Position numbers and translations under genes: made by a program. The notes under the pieces are model-generated. The model saw nothing but the letters and a program-made list of their open reading frames with translations. It did no database searches and was not told the DNA's origin. 64,000 bases of DNA from Lineus longissimus (lineage: Eukaryota > Nemertea > Pilidiophora > Heteronemertea > Lineidae), in contig NC_088324.1 in NCBI RefSeq assembly GCF_910592395.1, positions 3,837,953 through 3,901,952 on the forward strand, written 5' to 3'. Positions 1 to 11,980 of this stretch are shown here, one piece after another (position 1 is the first letter of the stretch; each line of letters begins with the position of its first letter).

Positions 1-1356
1 AGGCACTAAATTGGCCTGATTTTCTTGACTAATTACTTGATTTAAGTATGATACTTGCGTTAGTGAAAATTATTTTTTGAATAACTGTGAATAGCGTCAG
101 AAACTATGACGGTCGGATATACGGTCTGATATTGTTCTGGTCTGGTCTAGTTCCAAGTGGACCCGCTCTACTTTCGGTCCACTTTTTTTGCGTCGTGTAA
201 GCGTGGCAGAGGATTGTGAGACAGGTCAGGTCTGGTGTTGTTTGGTTTGGTCCCGTGTAAACGGTCCTATTTTTCCGTTGGCAACCTGTCTACAATCAAG
301 GAACGTCACCGTTGGATCCTAGCCGGACGTCAGGCAGCATCATGTCTGTATTGACCAATCGTGTTGCCTTCGTTGAAGTCACATCTTAAAGAGTATTAAC
401 CATAGGCAACACCATTTCGGCTAGAACTTGAAATCAGTTTTTGATAAATGCGACATTTTATAAGTTTATCATCCGATCCGAATTAATACCATGCATTAAA
501 ATATTAAGTAAAATAGCTATACATGTATTTAACAACAGTTACTTTACCAGTTAAATAAGCTCTTTTATCGACTCATTAGTATAGGAGCCAATCACGTCAC
601 GTCATTTAGGTGAGGTATGATAATTTTCAATATTTCATGGCATTATTTTACCTCTGACGTCATCAATGACGTGAAATTGGAAATGGCGGCCATCAAGTTT
701 TTGCTGACGAAATCGGCGATAAAAAACAACATTTTTACGGCGATTTACGCCAGGATTTTGCACAGTCAGTGTCTTGAACAGTCATTGTCTTGAATTGTGC
801 CAAAATACCAGGAAGGTTGCATTAAGTGTGATTGTTAAATCCATGAACAGAAAGTACAATAAAGTCTTCTGGTCGGGCATGGACTGGCTTCAAACATTCA
901 TCTGCTAATTTAAACACTACACAATGTACAGTACATGAGTACATGCCATGGCTACATACATTTGCGAGTCCATTCGCCGATTGAAAATAACTAGGATACT
1001 ACCGTCTCGACCGAATTTATTATGTTTGCAGTAATAAAAAAAGGCAAAGCCTCTGGGAAATAACGTTTTTACTTGACAAATAATTTCCAATATTTTATGC
1101 CTGGACGTGAAGTATTTACTTATTATCAATTCATTATTCATTATTGCAGGATACTATGCATTGTTATGTGCAACCTGTTCTGCGTCCTCAACTCAATAAA
1201 TTCCACGTCAGGTTGTTTATCAAAAAATAGTTATACTCCTTTGCATAACCGGAACAACGGTAACCGTCTATTTTAAGCATAATAACGTCATAGATACGAG
1301 AGCCAATCAGGTACTTGCAATGGTTTTCCTTGATAGTTCAGTTCTGCTGATCAGTA
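1..1356. other. Intergenic DNA, no gene recognised
   Basis: No reading frame here resembles a known protein. The only structure seen is at about 388-440, where a stretch resembles the terminal repeat of the TTAA-flanked MITE found at 37842-38068, with shared segments such as GGCTNGAACTTGAAAT. This is probably a degenerate solo end. Confidence 0.5.
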
Positions 1357-3198
1357 AGTACAATCTTGTTCAAGAGTAAAAAGACACCAAATACACAAGA
1401 ATATCTCCCAAACCACAAAGGCTACGCAATTCATGTTTTCACCAGCTATCGATAAATATGTTGGTCACAGAACAATGTTATTTTGATAAGTTTTGGAAAC
1501 AAGGAAAATGGATAAAAAATAAAAATTTAAAGACGATTTTGTTTTCCTATTTTTTTCAAAATCACCCAATTTCAATTTTTTATGTTGGTTCATATTCTTT
1601 TATATTTATTTAGAAACTTATCCCAATTTTTTTATCTGAAATACACTAATTAAGCCAGTTTCCATTGCAACTTCTGCTTAATTTTGTGTCTGAATATCTC
1701 TGAATTCTTCAGCCCATAAATTACTTCTTAAATGGCCCCTCTCCTATTGAATGGTACATCACTCTCTTGTGGGTAAGTAGTAGTGGCTTAGTCATAGCCC
1801 AAGACCAAAGGAACCGTATTAGTACATGTGTATTATGGTTTATCAGTAAAACTGAGATAGGGAAATTTAGGAAGAAAATGTCAATGAAATGGTCCAGGGA
1901 CCATGTGCTCACCTCGGGTAATGTAATGCATGTCATTTGCACTGAATATGGGGAGAACAGTTTCTGGCTAGTTTCACCAGTTTTGATTCCATTGAATAAT
2001 ATTCTTCTTCTTGGCTCAATGGCACAAAAGAAAATTACCGGTACCATCTAAGTATAGTATTATGGTTATAAAATTGACTGAATTTCAGGGTTATTGAAGA
2101 GTGTACATGTCACATGGAAATTGGTTGACATATGTTCAGCAGTTTAGGAGTAATAGGACTTCGTTGGATTTTCAAGATGGCGGCCTGGCGGCCATATTTG
2201 TCATGGGATTTGATTGAAAATTAAGGATATAGATAAGAGTACATAGATACTTAATCACATGAAGTTTGGTTGCAATCCGATCATTAGTTTCGGAGTGATA
2301 AGACTTTTTTGTAATTTTCAAGATTTTCAAAATCAGGGACGTTGTAGAGAGTACTTCGACATACAATCCCATGAAATTTGGTTTTAATCCGAATTTGTTT
2401 GATTTTCAAGATGTGGCCACCTAGCGGCCATATTTGAAGTCCACGCGGGACAATTTTTTGGGTGGAATAGAGGGTCCCTAGATATATGTCCTCACAAGAT
2501 TAGAACTTTCTAGCTCAAATAGAAACATACCATCAATCGGTGATTTAGTGAACTTTGATCTCTGTGACCTTGAAAAGTAGGTCTAATCCAAAACCCGGTG
2601 ATATGTCATTTAACCTTAATAGATACACCCATCATAAATGTTTTGTCACTCTACGTACAACTATTAGCTTCAAAAAGGCAAATAACCAATTTCCAAGATG
2701 GCCGCCTGGAGGCCAGAAAGTAGGTCATATCGGGAAAAAGAAAAAAACACCACTGGGCATATTGCCCAAAACTACCATCACACCAAGTTTTAGACATCTA
2801 GCGAAACGTGCTCCACTAACGGACGACAGACGACGGACGACGGACGACGACGGACGGCGGACGCCACGATATCGAAAAAGCTCACCAGAGATGAGCTAAA
2901 AACTATAGAAAACTATAGAAAATTAATATTTCTTGATTTTCGTAATGGAATGAGATCAATAAGGTTTTGGGATTGGGATGCTGCATGAAATTTTGAAATC
3001 GGATGATTTTTCAAAAATTTCACTTTTGTATATATATTTTTTTTCAATTTCCTCTTTTTCAAAAATGTATCTAACATACATTGTTCTAGGACCAACATGT
3101 TTATCGATAACTGGTAAAAACATGAAATCCGTAGCCGTTGTGGTTTGAGATATTCTTGTGTATTTGGTGTCTTTCCCCCTTTATAACAAGACTGTACA
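1357..3198. repeat. Composite element bounded by a ~200-240 bp inverted repeat
   Basis: The left arm (about 1357-1600) is repeated in reverse complement at about 2955-3198. Both arms contain GACACCAAATACACAAGAAT and a TATCGATAAAYATGTTGGTC block. The arms differ by many substitutions and small indels, so the copy is old. The interior carries a reverse-oriented copy of the GTC-rich dispersed repeat. No transposase is visible, so this is either a non-autonomous foldback element or two opposed copies of a smaller repeat. I could not define a target duplication. Confidence 0.6.
2090..2897 (-). repeat. GTC-rich dispersed repeat, reverse copy
   Basis: Read on the minus strand, it starts with a CTCATCTCTGGTGAGC hairpin-like end. 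A GTCGTCCGTC-rich tract and an ACGTTTCG block follow, then internal segments with the GGTCACAGAGGTCAAA-type motif and AAGATGGCCGCC. The same order is seen at 22206-23230, with partial copies near 13355, 15100-15225, 31560-31640 and 38480-38640. Confidence 0.7.
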
Positions 3199-4329
3199 TG
3201 CAGAACAAAGTTTTGATACAAAAGCTTATTTGTTTGTGAAATTGACATGCACATTTCAACACTAACCAAGTAAAAGCATATTTATGTTTTTTTTCCGGAT
3301 TCTGGATCATCACATTATCGTTTTACTCTACACTGTATCAGGCTTTTATCATGTAATTTGCACAGCTAACATACAACATCAAGTCAATCGCTATCTAAAT
3401 AATTAAGACATTCCAGGTCAGTGGTCTTAAGCTATTTGAGAATAAAGTATGATATGTTTTTATTGGCCAACCCGCTAAAAGAAATGGTAAACCTGTACAT
3501 GCGAGGCGAACCCGACTTGGTAGCTTTTAGTGGATTTTTTTATGTGTTTTTTTGGGCCAAATACCACACTTTCATGTCACATTTAAGTGGGATCTAACAG
3601 AGTTTAATCTTTTTATCATGTCAAAATGTTTTTTTGACAATTTGCATTTAATTTTTATCATGCTACCTTTATTTAATTAATGGCTGCCGAAGTAAATGAA
3701 AAAAACTGTGACATTGCATTGTCCAACTCTTCCATGGGATGTATAACGCTTTACCTCAACCAGAGTCTTTCAATCAACCAAGACTCTGATTTCCAATAAT
3801 TCGGAAGCGGATCTCGCAATTAATCCCGCATGCCTCGCTTAATTCGGGGTCGGGTCGACGGTTAACCTGACTATTAATGTTCTGTTATATCAAGAATTCA
3901 TAAAGACTAGTCTTTATGAATTCTGTAGTGTTCAATAGTGTTCATTCTTGACTGTAAAAACCTCTCGTAACGCAGTCATTGCAACAGGAGTTCTATCATC
4001 CAAGAAATCTCCTGAAACAGGGTTTCGATGGTTACGATAGACTTGATGATTTGGCTTGATGATCAGTCGGAATACTTGAGGGCTCCGATCTGAACATCAG
4101 ACACAGACGTTTCACTGGCAGAGGTCATGAAACCGTGAAGTCGTACGACAACAAATCTGGTAACTTAAAGTGATTAGGCTTGTAGCGTAAAGTCATGTTA
4201 CCTTGAAATAAGGTTTTATAGTTTTGAAACATTCAACCTTGTTCTTTTCTTTCAGTATTCATGATTAGGTACATATTCATGATGATTCTGCCAGGAGCTC
4301 AGAGAAACCCCTTACACACCCACTGATCA
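3199..4329. other. Intergenic DNA, no gene recognised
   Basis: Nothing coding is supported. An imperfect palindrome at about 3762-3792 (CAGAGTCTTTCA ... AGACTCTG) resembles the motif at 4337, 4883, 11225 and 41450. Confidence 0.4.
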
Positions 4330-5290
4330 AAACTAGAGTCTTTCAATAAAGAGTCTGGCAAATAGGGAACGTATGGTTTCAACATCAAAACCACCGCCCG
4401 TTTCAAAAGCCGGGCGTTGTGGCAGAGCTCTCGGGTAACCCATTGACCCAATTAATCTAATTCCGCACCACTGGAACTTGAACAAATTCTTCGATCAGCT
4501 GAACATAGCCATTGCAGCCCATAAAAATGTTCATATGTTGATTACGGAGGATTTAGGTCCCGATCTTGTGGAGATGCATGAACCTCACACAAAGTTTCAA
4601 GCCTGGCGCTTAAACAGTCTTTGTGGTATGCAATTTAAAAGAAAATGGTTAAAATTTCCGAAATGGACTTTCGAGCAGATTTGTTTGGCCAAACTCTAAC
4701 GTGGTGGATATACTTCTCAACATAATATGCCCTTATTATGACTGCTATTGCCTCACTCAAGTTTGGTATTGCTTGTGAGTTTTCTTCCTGGACATGATTT
4801 TATGATGCATTACAATACTATTGTGTCATCTTATAAGAGACAATGGTTCAGTGCTACTGATAACAAACTAGTTGAGTTTTTATACACTGAAAGACTCTGA
4901 CCGAACCAACGTTGGAAACGTCGTTTTTTGGCTTAAACCTTGAATAAATGTTACGATGTGTACACTGATTTTAAGTCATATCATAAGATACAACAGTAAA
5001 ATATGTGCCTGTTACACGTTTGCCATTAGTTACAACCTAATTTTGGATTTTTAAAAAACAAGTAGCAAACTGATCAGTGAGCATGATGATTGCACGCCGC
5101 TTAATAGTATTTGTTTTGTTTGGCAATTAGCTGCTGATATAAATTTTCGAACACAACTGCCTAAATTGTTAGCTCCTTCTCATCAATATAAGTCAACAAT
5201 TTTTATCATGTATTTGTAACCGATGAAACTTCGCATACCGCAAGCGCAGAGTAGCTGTTTTCGTCGAGTTATAGGTCGTTGCATTATCAC
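4330..5290 (+). repeat. Dispersed repeat, copy 1 (second copy 11219-11980)
   Basis: The start (AATAAAGAGTCTGGC, then ATAGGGAACGTATGGTTTCAAC) and the end (from about 4930, through GCTTAA, CATCAATATAA and ATGTATTTGTAAC) align in the same order and orientation with 11219-11980. The middle, about 4440-4890, has no counterpart there. An AGAGTCTTTCA at 4337 and its complement at about 4883 could mark a smaller insertion inside this copy. Similarity is moderate, so both copies are old. Confidence 0.6.
4478..4699 (+). CDS. Short open reading frame, unrecognised, doubtful
   Basis: The frame encodes 73 aa, rich in Lys, Trp and Phe towards its C-terminus. It lies in the part of the repeat that is absent from the second copy at 11 kb, so it may belong to a small inserted element. 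I recognise no domain. No splice signals or partner exons were identified. It may be chance. Confidence 0.15.
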   Translation: MNKFFDQLNIAIAAHKNVHMLITEDLGPDLVEMHEPHTKFQAWRLNSLCGMQFKRKWLKFPKWTFEQICLAKL

Positions 5291-5297
5291 GCTAATA

Positions 5298-5879
5298 GGG
5301 ACCTTTCGCTACGCCGTTCCGCCGAGAAATCAATCGAGGACGATCGCGTTTTGCGTATGACGTCATCGATTGATGAGTAGCTTTGCCCGTTTCCGTTCTG
5401 GATTCGGTGAATGAAGCCTGTTTTTCTCGGCGTCTGTTCACAGTGGTTCAAGAAGAAAAATGACGAATTTGCGGGATTCTATGCGGTAAGGCACCTGAAG
5501 TAGTATGTAAAGTGGAGAGACTGTGTTTTAGAAGGGGAAAACAAGTTCATACTGCCCCGAATCGCCCTATTAAGCATGTTAAGCGGTCGTAAATCAGTCA
5601 TTTATAGCAGCATGCATTGGATGCACAGGCTGGCGCAAACGTACTTTCCTTGCCTCCTAAGGCTTCATTTTCGATATAAAATACCATAAATTCATCATCT
5701 TCAATTGCGAAATTTGCAAGGCGTCTCAAGTTTGCCGCCATTTTGACGATCTCCATAGAAACCAAACTGTTTCTCGGTGACGGCCATGCGGAACGCGTTT
5801 CAGTGTTTCCGGGAACGGGATCGGGAACGAGAAACGTTCTCGGTGTAGTGGTTCTCGGAACGGTGTAGCGAAAGGTCTC
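5298..5879. mobile_element. 582-bp MITE with TA target duplication
   Basis: The left terminus GGGACCTTTCGCTACGCCGT (5298) matches the reverse complement of the right terminus, GAGACCTTTCGCTACACCGT (ending 5879), for about 25 bp with two mismatches. TA flanks both ends. A second inverted block (CCGAGAAMC) follows inside. No transposase is present. TA duplication fits Tc1/mariner or a related superfamily, which is an inference. It lies directly against the 5' edge of the LINE fragment that begins at about 5885. Confidence 0.7.
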
Positions 5880-5884
5880 TATTG

Positions 5885-6412
5885 GTTGTCTCCCAACTAG
5901 ACACTAACAATGCCATACTCTATGTTCTACCGGATAAGACCCTGGCTCCTCTGCAACGTGTGCTAAATTCCGCTGCTAGGCTTGTTTGTTGCCGCAGGAA
6001 ATTTGACAGCATCACCCCACTGCTCCACGAGCTCCATTGGCTTCCTGTCAAGGCAAGAGTCATTTACAAAATTCTGACTCTTGTACACAAGACAGTAGTG
6101 AGCAGTGGGGGTCCGATGTACCTGTCAGATTTGCTGGTGGCGACAAGCGGTTGTACGAGGTCCACCACGTTCAAGGCGCTGAAAATCAGAAGAACTAAGT
6201 CCAGGTATGGTGACCGCAGCTTCTCATGCTGTGGCCCATACCTGTGGAACAAACTTCCTTTTTCCATCAGAGCTCTGCCAGAAACATAATTTAAGAGGCA
6301 ACTCAAAACCACCTTGTTTGATGACTATTTGGGGGGGGGGGCCTTGAGCGTGGTGGACCACGGAAAGGCGCCCTATATAAGTATTTCTATTCATTCATTC
6401 ATTCATTCATTC
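5885..6412 (+). mobile_element. 5'-truncated LINE (CR1/L2-like), C-terminal end and 3' tail
   Basis: The frame at 5882-6289 reads as the C-terminal tail of a non-LTR retrotransposon polyprotein. It shows LQRVLNSAARLVC, ITPLLHELHWLPVKARVIYK, YLSDLL, and YGDRSFSCCGPYLWNKLPFS. These landmarks are typical of the CR1/L2/Jockey group downstream of the reverse transcriptase. A 3' UTR follows with GGACCACGGAAAGGCGCCCT and TATATAAGTATTTCTATT, ending in an (ATTC)n tail at about 6390-6412. The reverse transcriptase and endonuclease are missing, so this is a dead 5'-truncated insertion. A run of ten Gs lies at about 6332. Confidence 0.85.
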
Positions 6413-6930
6413 CGAGGTTGACTCCGATTTGACCCGAGTTAGCCCTCTATGCGTCAATCCTAGTAAAGCGCTGTCTGGAGCCATGGATCTGCACTGTGAC
6501 GTCTTGCTGTTGACAACGATGCTTCCTTGTTATCGGCGAGAGCCCCGTTACTTGTTATTATTTGAACACATACAAATACACAGCGTACATTCGTCATCTT
6601 TTCCTATGGCTTCGAAGAATAAAAAACAATGGAAAAGAAAGTGCGTAATTTGCGCGGCTTCAGCCCCCAAATAGCTCGACAAAACAGCACTTCTATCACT
6701 GCCCTCAGTGAGCCTGTTGACGAGATGAAATTGAAATGACGTCACAGAATTCTGCCAACTTCGGAATGCTGACCATAGGTACCGCCATTTTGGCTACACC
6801 TCCAAATCCTAAGCAATTAAAACTTCTTGGCGAGATTCTCTCCGAATCACTCTCAATTTGCAAATGTACGTTTCTTTGAAGATATTAAATACAAAACTGG
6901 TCACACAGCATAACTGCATCTTGCTAAAAT
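6413..6930. other. Intergenic DNA with a degenerate MITE end
   Basis: At 6768-6825, TGACCATAGGTACCGCCATT and CACCTCCAAATCCTAAGCAA resemble the arms of the TTAA-flanked MITE at 37842-38068. Only one arm is evident. No gene is supported. Confidence 0.5.
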
Positions 6931-6934
6931 CCAA

Positions 6935-8152
6935 TTAGCCGCTCCTACAAACACTACAAACAGCAGACTGCCAACGTGCTGTCATCATGGGTACCAATCC
7001 AGATGGTGATATCAATGCCATAGCTGCAGAAGTGCAACAATATTTTGATCTGGCCCCAAAGCAAGTAACCTTTGAGAACCAACAAGACCAAGTCTTTGCA
7101 GAAGCATTACAACAAATCACAACACGTGCAGATGCTCTAGGAAATAGGAAATGGTGATTTTTTAGTTGCCAACTAGGCAGCTAGAGCAATCGTAGCCCAG
7201 AATCTCACTGGTCCAGGTCTTTTTTTGGGAGATAACACATTGCGTGCGTTACATGGAGTTCTAGATTTCTCCACTGGTACACTTACCATCAGGCCTAAGA
7301 GAGGGCTCAGTTCTTTCCATCTTAGCCCTATACCCTACAACCCGGGCAGGTCAGAACCATTGTAGTGAAAGGGAAAATTCCCAAACTGCTGAAAAACTCG
7401 GAAGTAGTCTTACAGCCAAACAGCTGTCTTGAACAGTTTGGCCTGCCTCGAATGTTGGTAAAGTTGCACAAAGGCGCTACACCAATTGTGACCAAAAATG
7501 CATCTAGCAAGCCAGTCACCTCAAAGAGTCAAAACCTATCGTCTTAACAGACCTGTCTCACCATGTCCATGTGACGCAACCATTACCCCCTCAACTTCTT
7601 CATCCGGACATAACACCGTAGAACAGTGTGAATCAGACCTACACTACCAGAACTTATTAAAATACCCCCATCTTGATCTCTCTGATGTTGTTGCTAAACA
7701 GTCACCTAGTCAAATAATTCAGGATTACATATCCCTTGAAAATAGCACCTTGTCCAATGAAGAGAAGCAAGACCTCTACAGTCTTCAAAGATGCCTTCAG
7801 TTTGTACGGAGAGCTGGGTGACTGTAATAAATTTGAAGTAGACATATCATCAGCAGAAAATTCACCATTCTTTATCCGCCCCTTTCCTGTCTTTGAGCGT
7901 GATAAACCTATCATAAATAAGGAACTGAACAAGTTGGTGAAACTCGGCATCCTTCAGAAGGGTGTATTCTCTGCCTCCCAAGTGATGCTCCTGTCTGAGA
8001 AGGAAACAAATGAGAAGAGAGTTGTCTCTGATTTTCGATTTTTGAATAGTCGCATCAAGCAAGTGAACCAGAATTACTTTGGTCTGAGAACTGTTTTGGA
8101 CAAGTTAGCTCGACTCGACACTAAGAATAAAACAGCTAGAGGCAAACAATAG
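6935..8152 (+). pseudogene. LTR-retrotransposon remnant (gag/protease to N-terminal RT)
   Basis: Several short frames on the plus strand read as successive parts of one retrotransposon polyprotein, broken by frameshifts and stops. At 7230-7320 a stretch resembles the protease-to-linker region. At 7350-7530 a linker reads with EQFGLPRMLVKLHKGAT. At 7736-8152 the N-terminal part of a reverse transcriptase reads through FEVDISSAENSPFFIRPFPV, DKPIINKELNKLVKLGILQKG and KRVVSDFRFLNSRI. The catalytic YxDD box, RNase H and integrase are absent: the match stops near 8150, just before the next element. It is unlike the Gypsy at 46-50 kb in sequence. No LTRs were found. Dead copy. Confidence 0.7.
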
Positions 8153-8332
8153 AAACAGAGCATTGTTGAATATACATGTATGTACATTCAAATTTGTCTG
8201 AATGTCTATGCACCATTTTATCCATGAGAGAGGCTAGATCCGGAGTGTTTCAAGAAGGTTGGCTTATAAATAGAAAAGCACATGGTCTACGTTTAACACG
8301 TGACAGTCATGTGACTGAAGCTGAAGTAAAAC

Positions 8333-8515
8333 ATGGCGGCGCCAAATTCAGATTGGGAGAACCACTTCACCGAAAAGAAAAGTGATATTTGCGGCTTTAT
8401 CCAGTCTTCTGGTGATGAATTAACACTGGATTTAATAAGGAGCTATGAAATAGCTACTAAACCGGCATTTGTGAAGTATTGGGATCTATGTTTAAATAAT
8501 GTTTTAAATAAATAA
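8333..8515 (+). CDS. 60-aa ORF inside the 933-bp element, unrecognised
   Basis: The ATG sits in AACATGGCGGCG, a good vertebrate-type start context. It opens a 60-aa frame beginning MAAPNSDWENHFTEKK and closing with a TAA at 8515. The composition looks like ordinary protein (Trp, Glu, Lys spread evenly), but no domain is recognised and no splice donor is convincing. It could be a captured host first exon or a relic of the parent transposon. Confidence 0.25.
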   Translation: MAAPNSDWENHFTEKKSDICGFIQSSGDELTLDLIRSYEIATKPAFVKYWDLCLNNVLNK

Positions 8516-8559
8516 ACTTATGATCTCAGAACGAACCATGATATTAGGCTTAAATTTGT

Positions 8560-9010
8560 TTACGGCACCATTGAAGTTTGGTTTTGACTCCCATCCAAGT
8601 TAATCAACCAAAAAGGAGCAAGGGTGTCCCCCATCAGCTCCCCCCCCCCCCATCTCAGACCCCTATGGGTTAATGACTAACGGGAAACACCAATTCTTAG
8701 GTCCAAAAAGGGTTAATACTGCTCGAGTGATTTGCTCACATATGTCGATCAGTCCTATCAAAAAGGAAAGGAGGCAAGAAAAGGGTTAATACGGCAAATG
8801 TCAAAAAGAAAGGGTTAATGCCAGGGGTTCAATTTGAAATACAATTTCCCTCAAAAAGACCAATAATTGGGTCCAGAAAGGGTTAATAATGCTCTGAGTG
8901 ATTTCCTCACATTTCCTCACCAATGCCAATTAGCCCTAAAAGGGTTAATGTCAGTTTGAAATATAATTTCCCTACAAAAAGTCAAAATATTAGGTCCAGA
9001 AAGGGTTAAC
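8560..9010. repeat. Degenerate tandem block with AAAGGGTTAAT motifs
   Basis: GGGTTAA recurs at least seven times between 8668 and 9008. Two longer units (about 8690-8860 and 8850-9010) share GGTCCARAAAGGGTTAATA, GAGTGATTT and TTTGAAATAYAATTTCCCT. A C-run lies at 8640-8651. The array lies within the 933-bp element. Confidence 0.6.
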
Positions 9011-9164
9011 CAGTTTATTTCTCAAGTCCATGTGCCACGTGGATGTTTCTCAAGTCCACGTGGATGATCTATTGATAGAGTTGGCGCATGCGCTCTAAAT
9101 CATAAACATTTACTGGAAAATAACCTCTTTGAAACACTCCGGATCTAGCCTCACCCTTTTATCC

Positions 9165-9490
9165 CTATCTTGATGTAGTGTACATGTGTACACCAAAGAG
9201 TAGGATGTTTGATCACGTGACCGCTGAAATTTATGTTGAAACTGATTAAATGGACCTGAATATACCCAATATACTGTATGTTCTGGGGGCTCAGCTGAAT
9301 GTAAAGATGCTCATTTTTGTCTCCTAGGTTAGTTTATATAAATATTCCGTCACAGAACTGAGCTAACAATGGTTTCAAATATGGCCGCGTGCCAAATAAA
9401 AAAAACCCGAGAAGCTTTGCTCGATCCATCTGATTGTTACTTCATATAATGAGTGCAATTAAAAGTTGAAGGTTGTCACAGAGATTAAAT
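9165..9490. other. Intergenic DNA, nothing recognised
   Basis: No coding signal and no internal repeat was identified. Confidence 0.4.
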
Positions 9491-10385
9491 CGTACTAATT
9501 GCGATGGTTCCTTCGAGAGAAACAACCCAGTAGACAACCAGTAACTGCAATCTGGACTTTACATCAATCCGTTGAAGTTCAGCTTGAAACAAATCAGTCC
9601 ATTATATGCATGGTCACAACCTGGGACAACTACATGTACATCATGTAGTTAATGATGTCTTGACCTCTGTATCGATTCCTTCATAGTGGAGGTTTTGAAA
9701 AACAAATCCAGTCAATACGTAGTCACACCTTGGGGCAAACAATTAAGGCAGTATGGACCTCAACATCAAATCCTTTGAAGTGCAGGTCGAGACAAGCCAG
9801 CCGAGTAGCTATAGGTGCATGGTCACAACCAGAAACAGTCTGGACCTTTACATCCATTCCTTTGAAGTGTAAGTTGGTTGTGACAAACTAGTCGAGTGAA
9901 CATGATCAAGCCTAAGCCCGGACAGCCATGCAGTAATTGCCTTCGGCTTTACATCCGGTACAGCCAATAGTTTCAAAGTGCCAAGTCCAAGGGGTATGAT
10001 TTTTTTCGTCTGCATTGATAGCGAGTAAAAACTTAACATATACACTTGATTTTTTTGTAAACCAACAGTCACATATGGTTTTCTTTATTTAATCAATTGT
10101 GAGGTAAGTATTACAGTGAAAAAGAATGAAATACTAGAATTGACTGGTGGTTCTTCTGATGACTGCGCGGGTGATCACTGAAGTTGGATGGGAGGTGCAA
10201 GGTGTTCGTTTGGTTCTATGAGTATGAGTGTAGCTCAGCTCCTCTCTCTCTCTCTCTCGGTCATCTGTGATGTGGTCGCCAAAAACGTTCAAATGCAGCT
10301 GTAGATAATTCCTGTAAAACATGATGAGAAACATTTTAATTTTGATAGCCAAGTTTTATAATACAAGACCAACATACAACAACTG
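9490..10385 (-). repeat. Dispersed long repeat family, copy at 9.5 kb
   Basis: It contains repeated units built around CTTTACATC, TTTGAAGTGYAGGTTG and ATGGTCACAACC. A CTCAGCTCCTCTCTCTC and TCATCTGTGATGTGGTC block follows. The same order is seen at 43.0-43.9 kb in the same orientation, and at 20.7-21.4 kb and 56.3-57.1 kb in reverse. A (CT)n run lies at 10242-10257. Coding capacity was not recognised. Confidence 0.65.
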
Positions 10386-11218
10386 ATAAGGCGCTAATGA
10401 TTATTGATCAAGGTAAAGATAGGAACTACTGAGGAAGTGCTCATGATCAAGGAAGTTCATTGATATGATTGAGAATATAATAGCAGTGTGATGAATCGGC
10501 CCATGTTGGATGCATTGTTTTTTGTACAGTATGCATGTGTGTATTGCATTATTTGTTGACATTTCAAATCTCCGGAGTAGATCGTCAATTGCGCTGTTTA
10601 TTTACATTGTCAACCTTACCCGATGACTACAGAACGATGTTCATTATTGTCTTGTTTATTCACATTAGTTCTGCTATGAGACAATAGTTATTTGTTGAAT
10701 AATCCATCATTTAGAGCCGGACTTTGAGATCGTTTTACATCAGATACTGCCGCCATTTTACAACTTTAGGTAACACGTGACAGTGACATAGCACATGAGC
10801 GTTTCGTCTGCTTGTGCATAAATTAAACCAAGTTTTGTCGGGCGATAAAAAGCTTGATATCTAAATAAATTGTGGGTGAAAATGTAAAGTAGTTAAACAT
10901 ATTGACTGCTGAATCATCAAGGATGGACAGCAAGAGCTCGGACTAGAAAAACAAGCTCTGAAGAGGCAAAATTTGTCACTGAATCTGAGTGATGATGGGT
11001 TTACTGCACATTTCTACAGCGGTGACTTGAGACACGTCACTTCCATATTCCGAAAATAAAGTCGACTCGACTCGAAGGTTGTTTTTACCGAATTGGGTTA
11101 AACCCGTCGTTAACGGAGCATATAAACAAATTGCTTTGAATCTTTTCTATGAATGTGTGAAGTTTCGTAACATAATTATTTTAGAAACGGTTTAAAATAT
11201 AAAATTTGTCAAAATTTC
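10386..11218. other. Intergenic DNA, nothing recognised
   Basis: Only short random frames are present. A GCCGCCATTTTACAACTTTA near 10750 resembles repeat ends elsewhere but is not enough for a call. Confidence 0.4.
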
Positions 11219-11980
11219 AAAATCAGAGACTCTCAAATAAAGAGTCAGGCATTTAGGGAACATATGGTTTCAACAACAAAGCCATTTGTTGTCATCTAAT
11301 GGGATATTCACATCTTATTTATTTTGACCCACTACAACTAGTTTTGGTGTAGGTTTAGTTTCGCGTTCGCGGTAAAAAACGAGAAAAAATGCAAAACGTC
11401 TTGTATTTTTGTGGTTAAATGTTCGCATGTTTAGAAATCCCATTTTATGTCTATTAAACTGTTTCTAATTTAATGTAACTGTTATTTAATGGGATATTTG
11501 ATATTTTTGTGATTTAGAAGCCCAGTTACTAGTTTATTTAGATTAGAAAACGGTTCAATGTTTCCATCAATGAGCTTGTTTTGGCACTCATATAAGAGCA
11601 ACGTTGTGTGAGGTATACAGTTCTGACATTGTTGAACAAGCAATTAGGCTTAACCCTTGTCAACATTTATGATGTGTACATCAATTTTTGAGTTACCTTA
11701 TGAGAAACAATTTATAGTATATGTTGCCATTGATTACAACCTGATTATGGATTTTTTTATAACAAATTGCAAACAGATGAGAGTGCATGCGGCTTAATTG
11801 TGGTTTGGTTATTGTTATGTTTGACAATTAGCAGCTAATTAACACATCTGCCCAACTTCTTAGATCGTTTTCATCACTATAATTTATATTGTATGTATTT
11901 GTAACCCGATAAATCAATGTGTACCTAATGTGCAGAGTAAATTGTTTTCGTTGAATTTTGGTCATTCCATCATTGTTCTG
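11219..11980 (+). repeat. Dispersed repeat, copy 2 (first copy 4330-5290)
   Basis: The start (AATAAAGAGTCAGGC, TAGGGAACATATGGTTTCAA) and the end (11640-11960, including CATCACTATAA and ATGTATTTGTAACC) are colinear with 4330-5290. This copy lacks the middle block that carries the 73-aa ORF in the first copy. Confidence 0.6.

Larger units (their letters stand above)
8224..9156. mobile_element. 933-bp non-autonomous DNA element with 8-bp target duplication
   Basis: The termini are inverted: GAGGCTAGATCCGGAGTGTT at about 8230 and its reverse complement ending near 9151. TTTTATCC directly flanks both ends (8216-8223 and 9157-9164), which is an 8-bp target duplication. An 8-bp duplication is usual for hAT, P and Merlin elements. 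The outermost 4-6 bp differ between ends, so the exact terminus is uncertain. The interior holds a small ORF and an array of AAAGGGTTAAT motifs. There is no transposase. Confidence 0.75.

Noticed and set aside
8560-9010. Interstitial telomeric repeats (GGGTTA)
   Set aside because: The motif is AAAGGGTTAAT within longer 150-bp units, not tandem TTAGGG hexamers.
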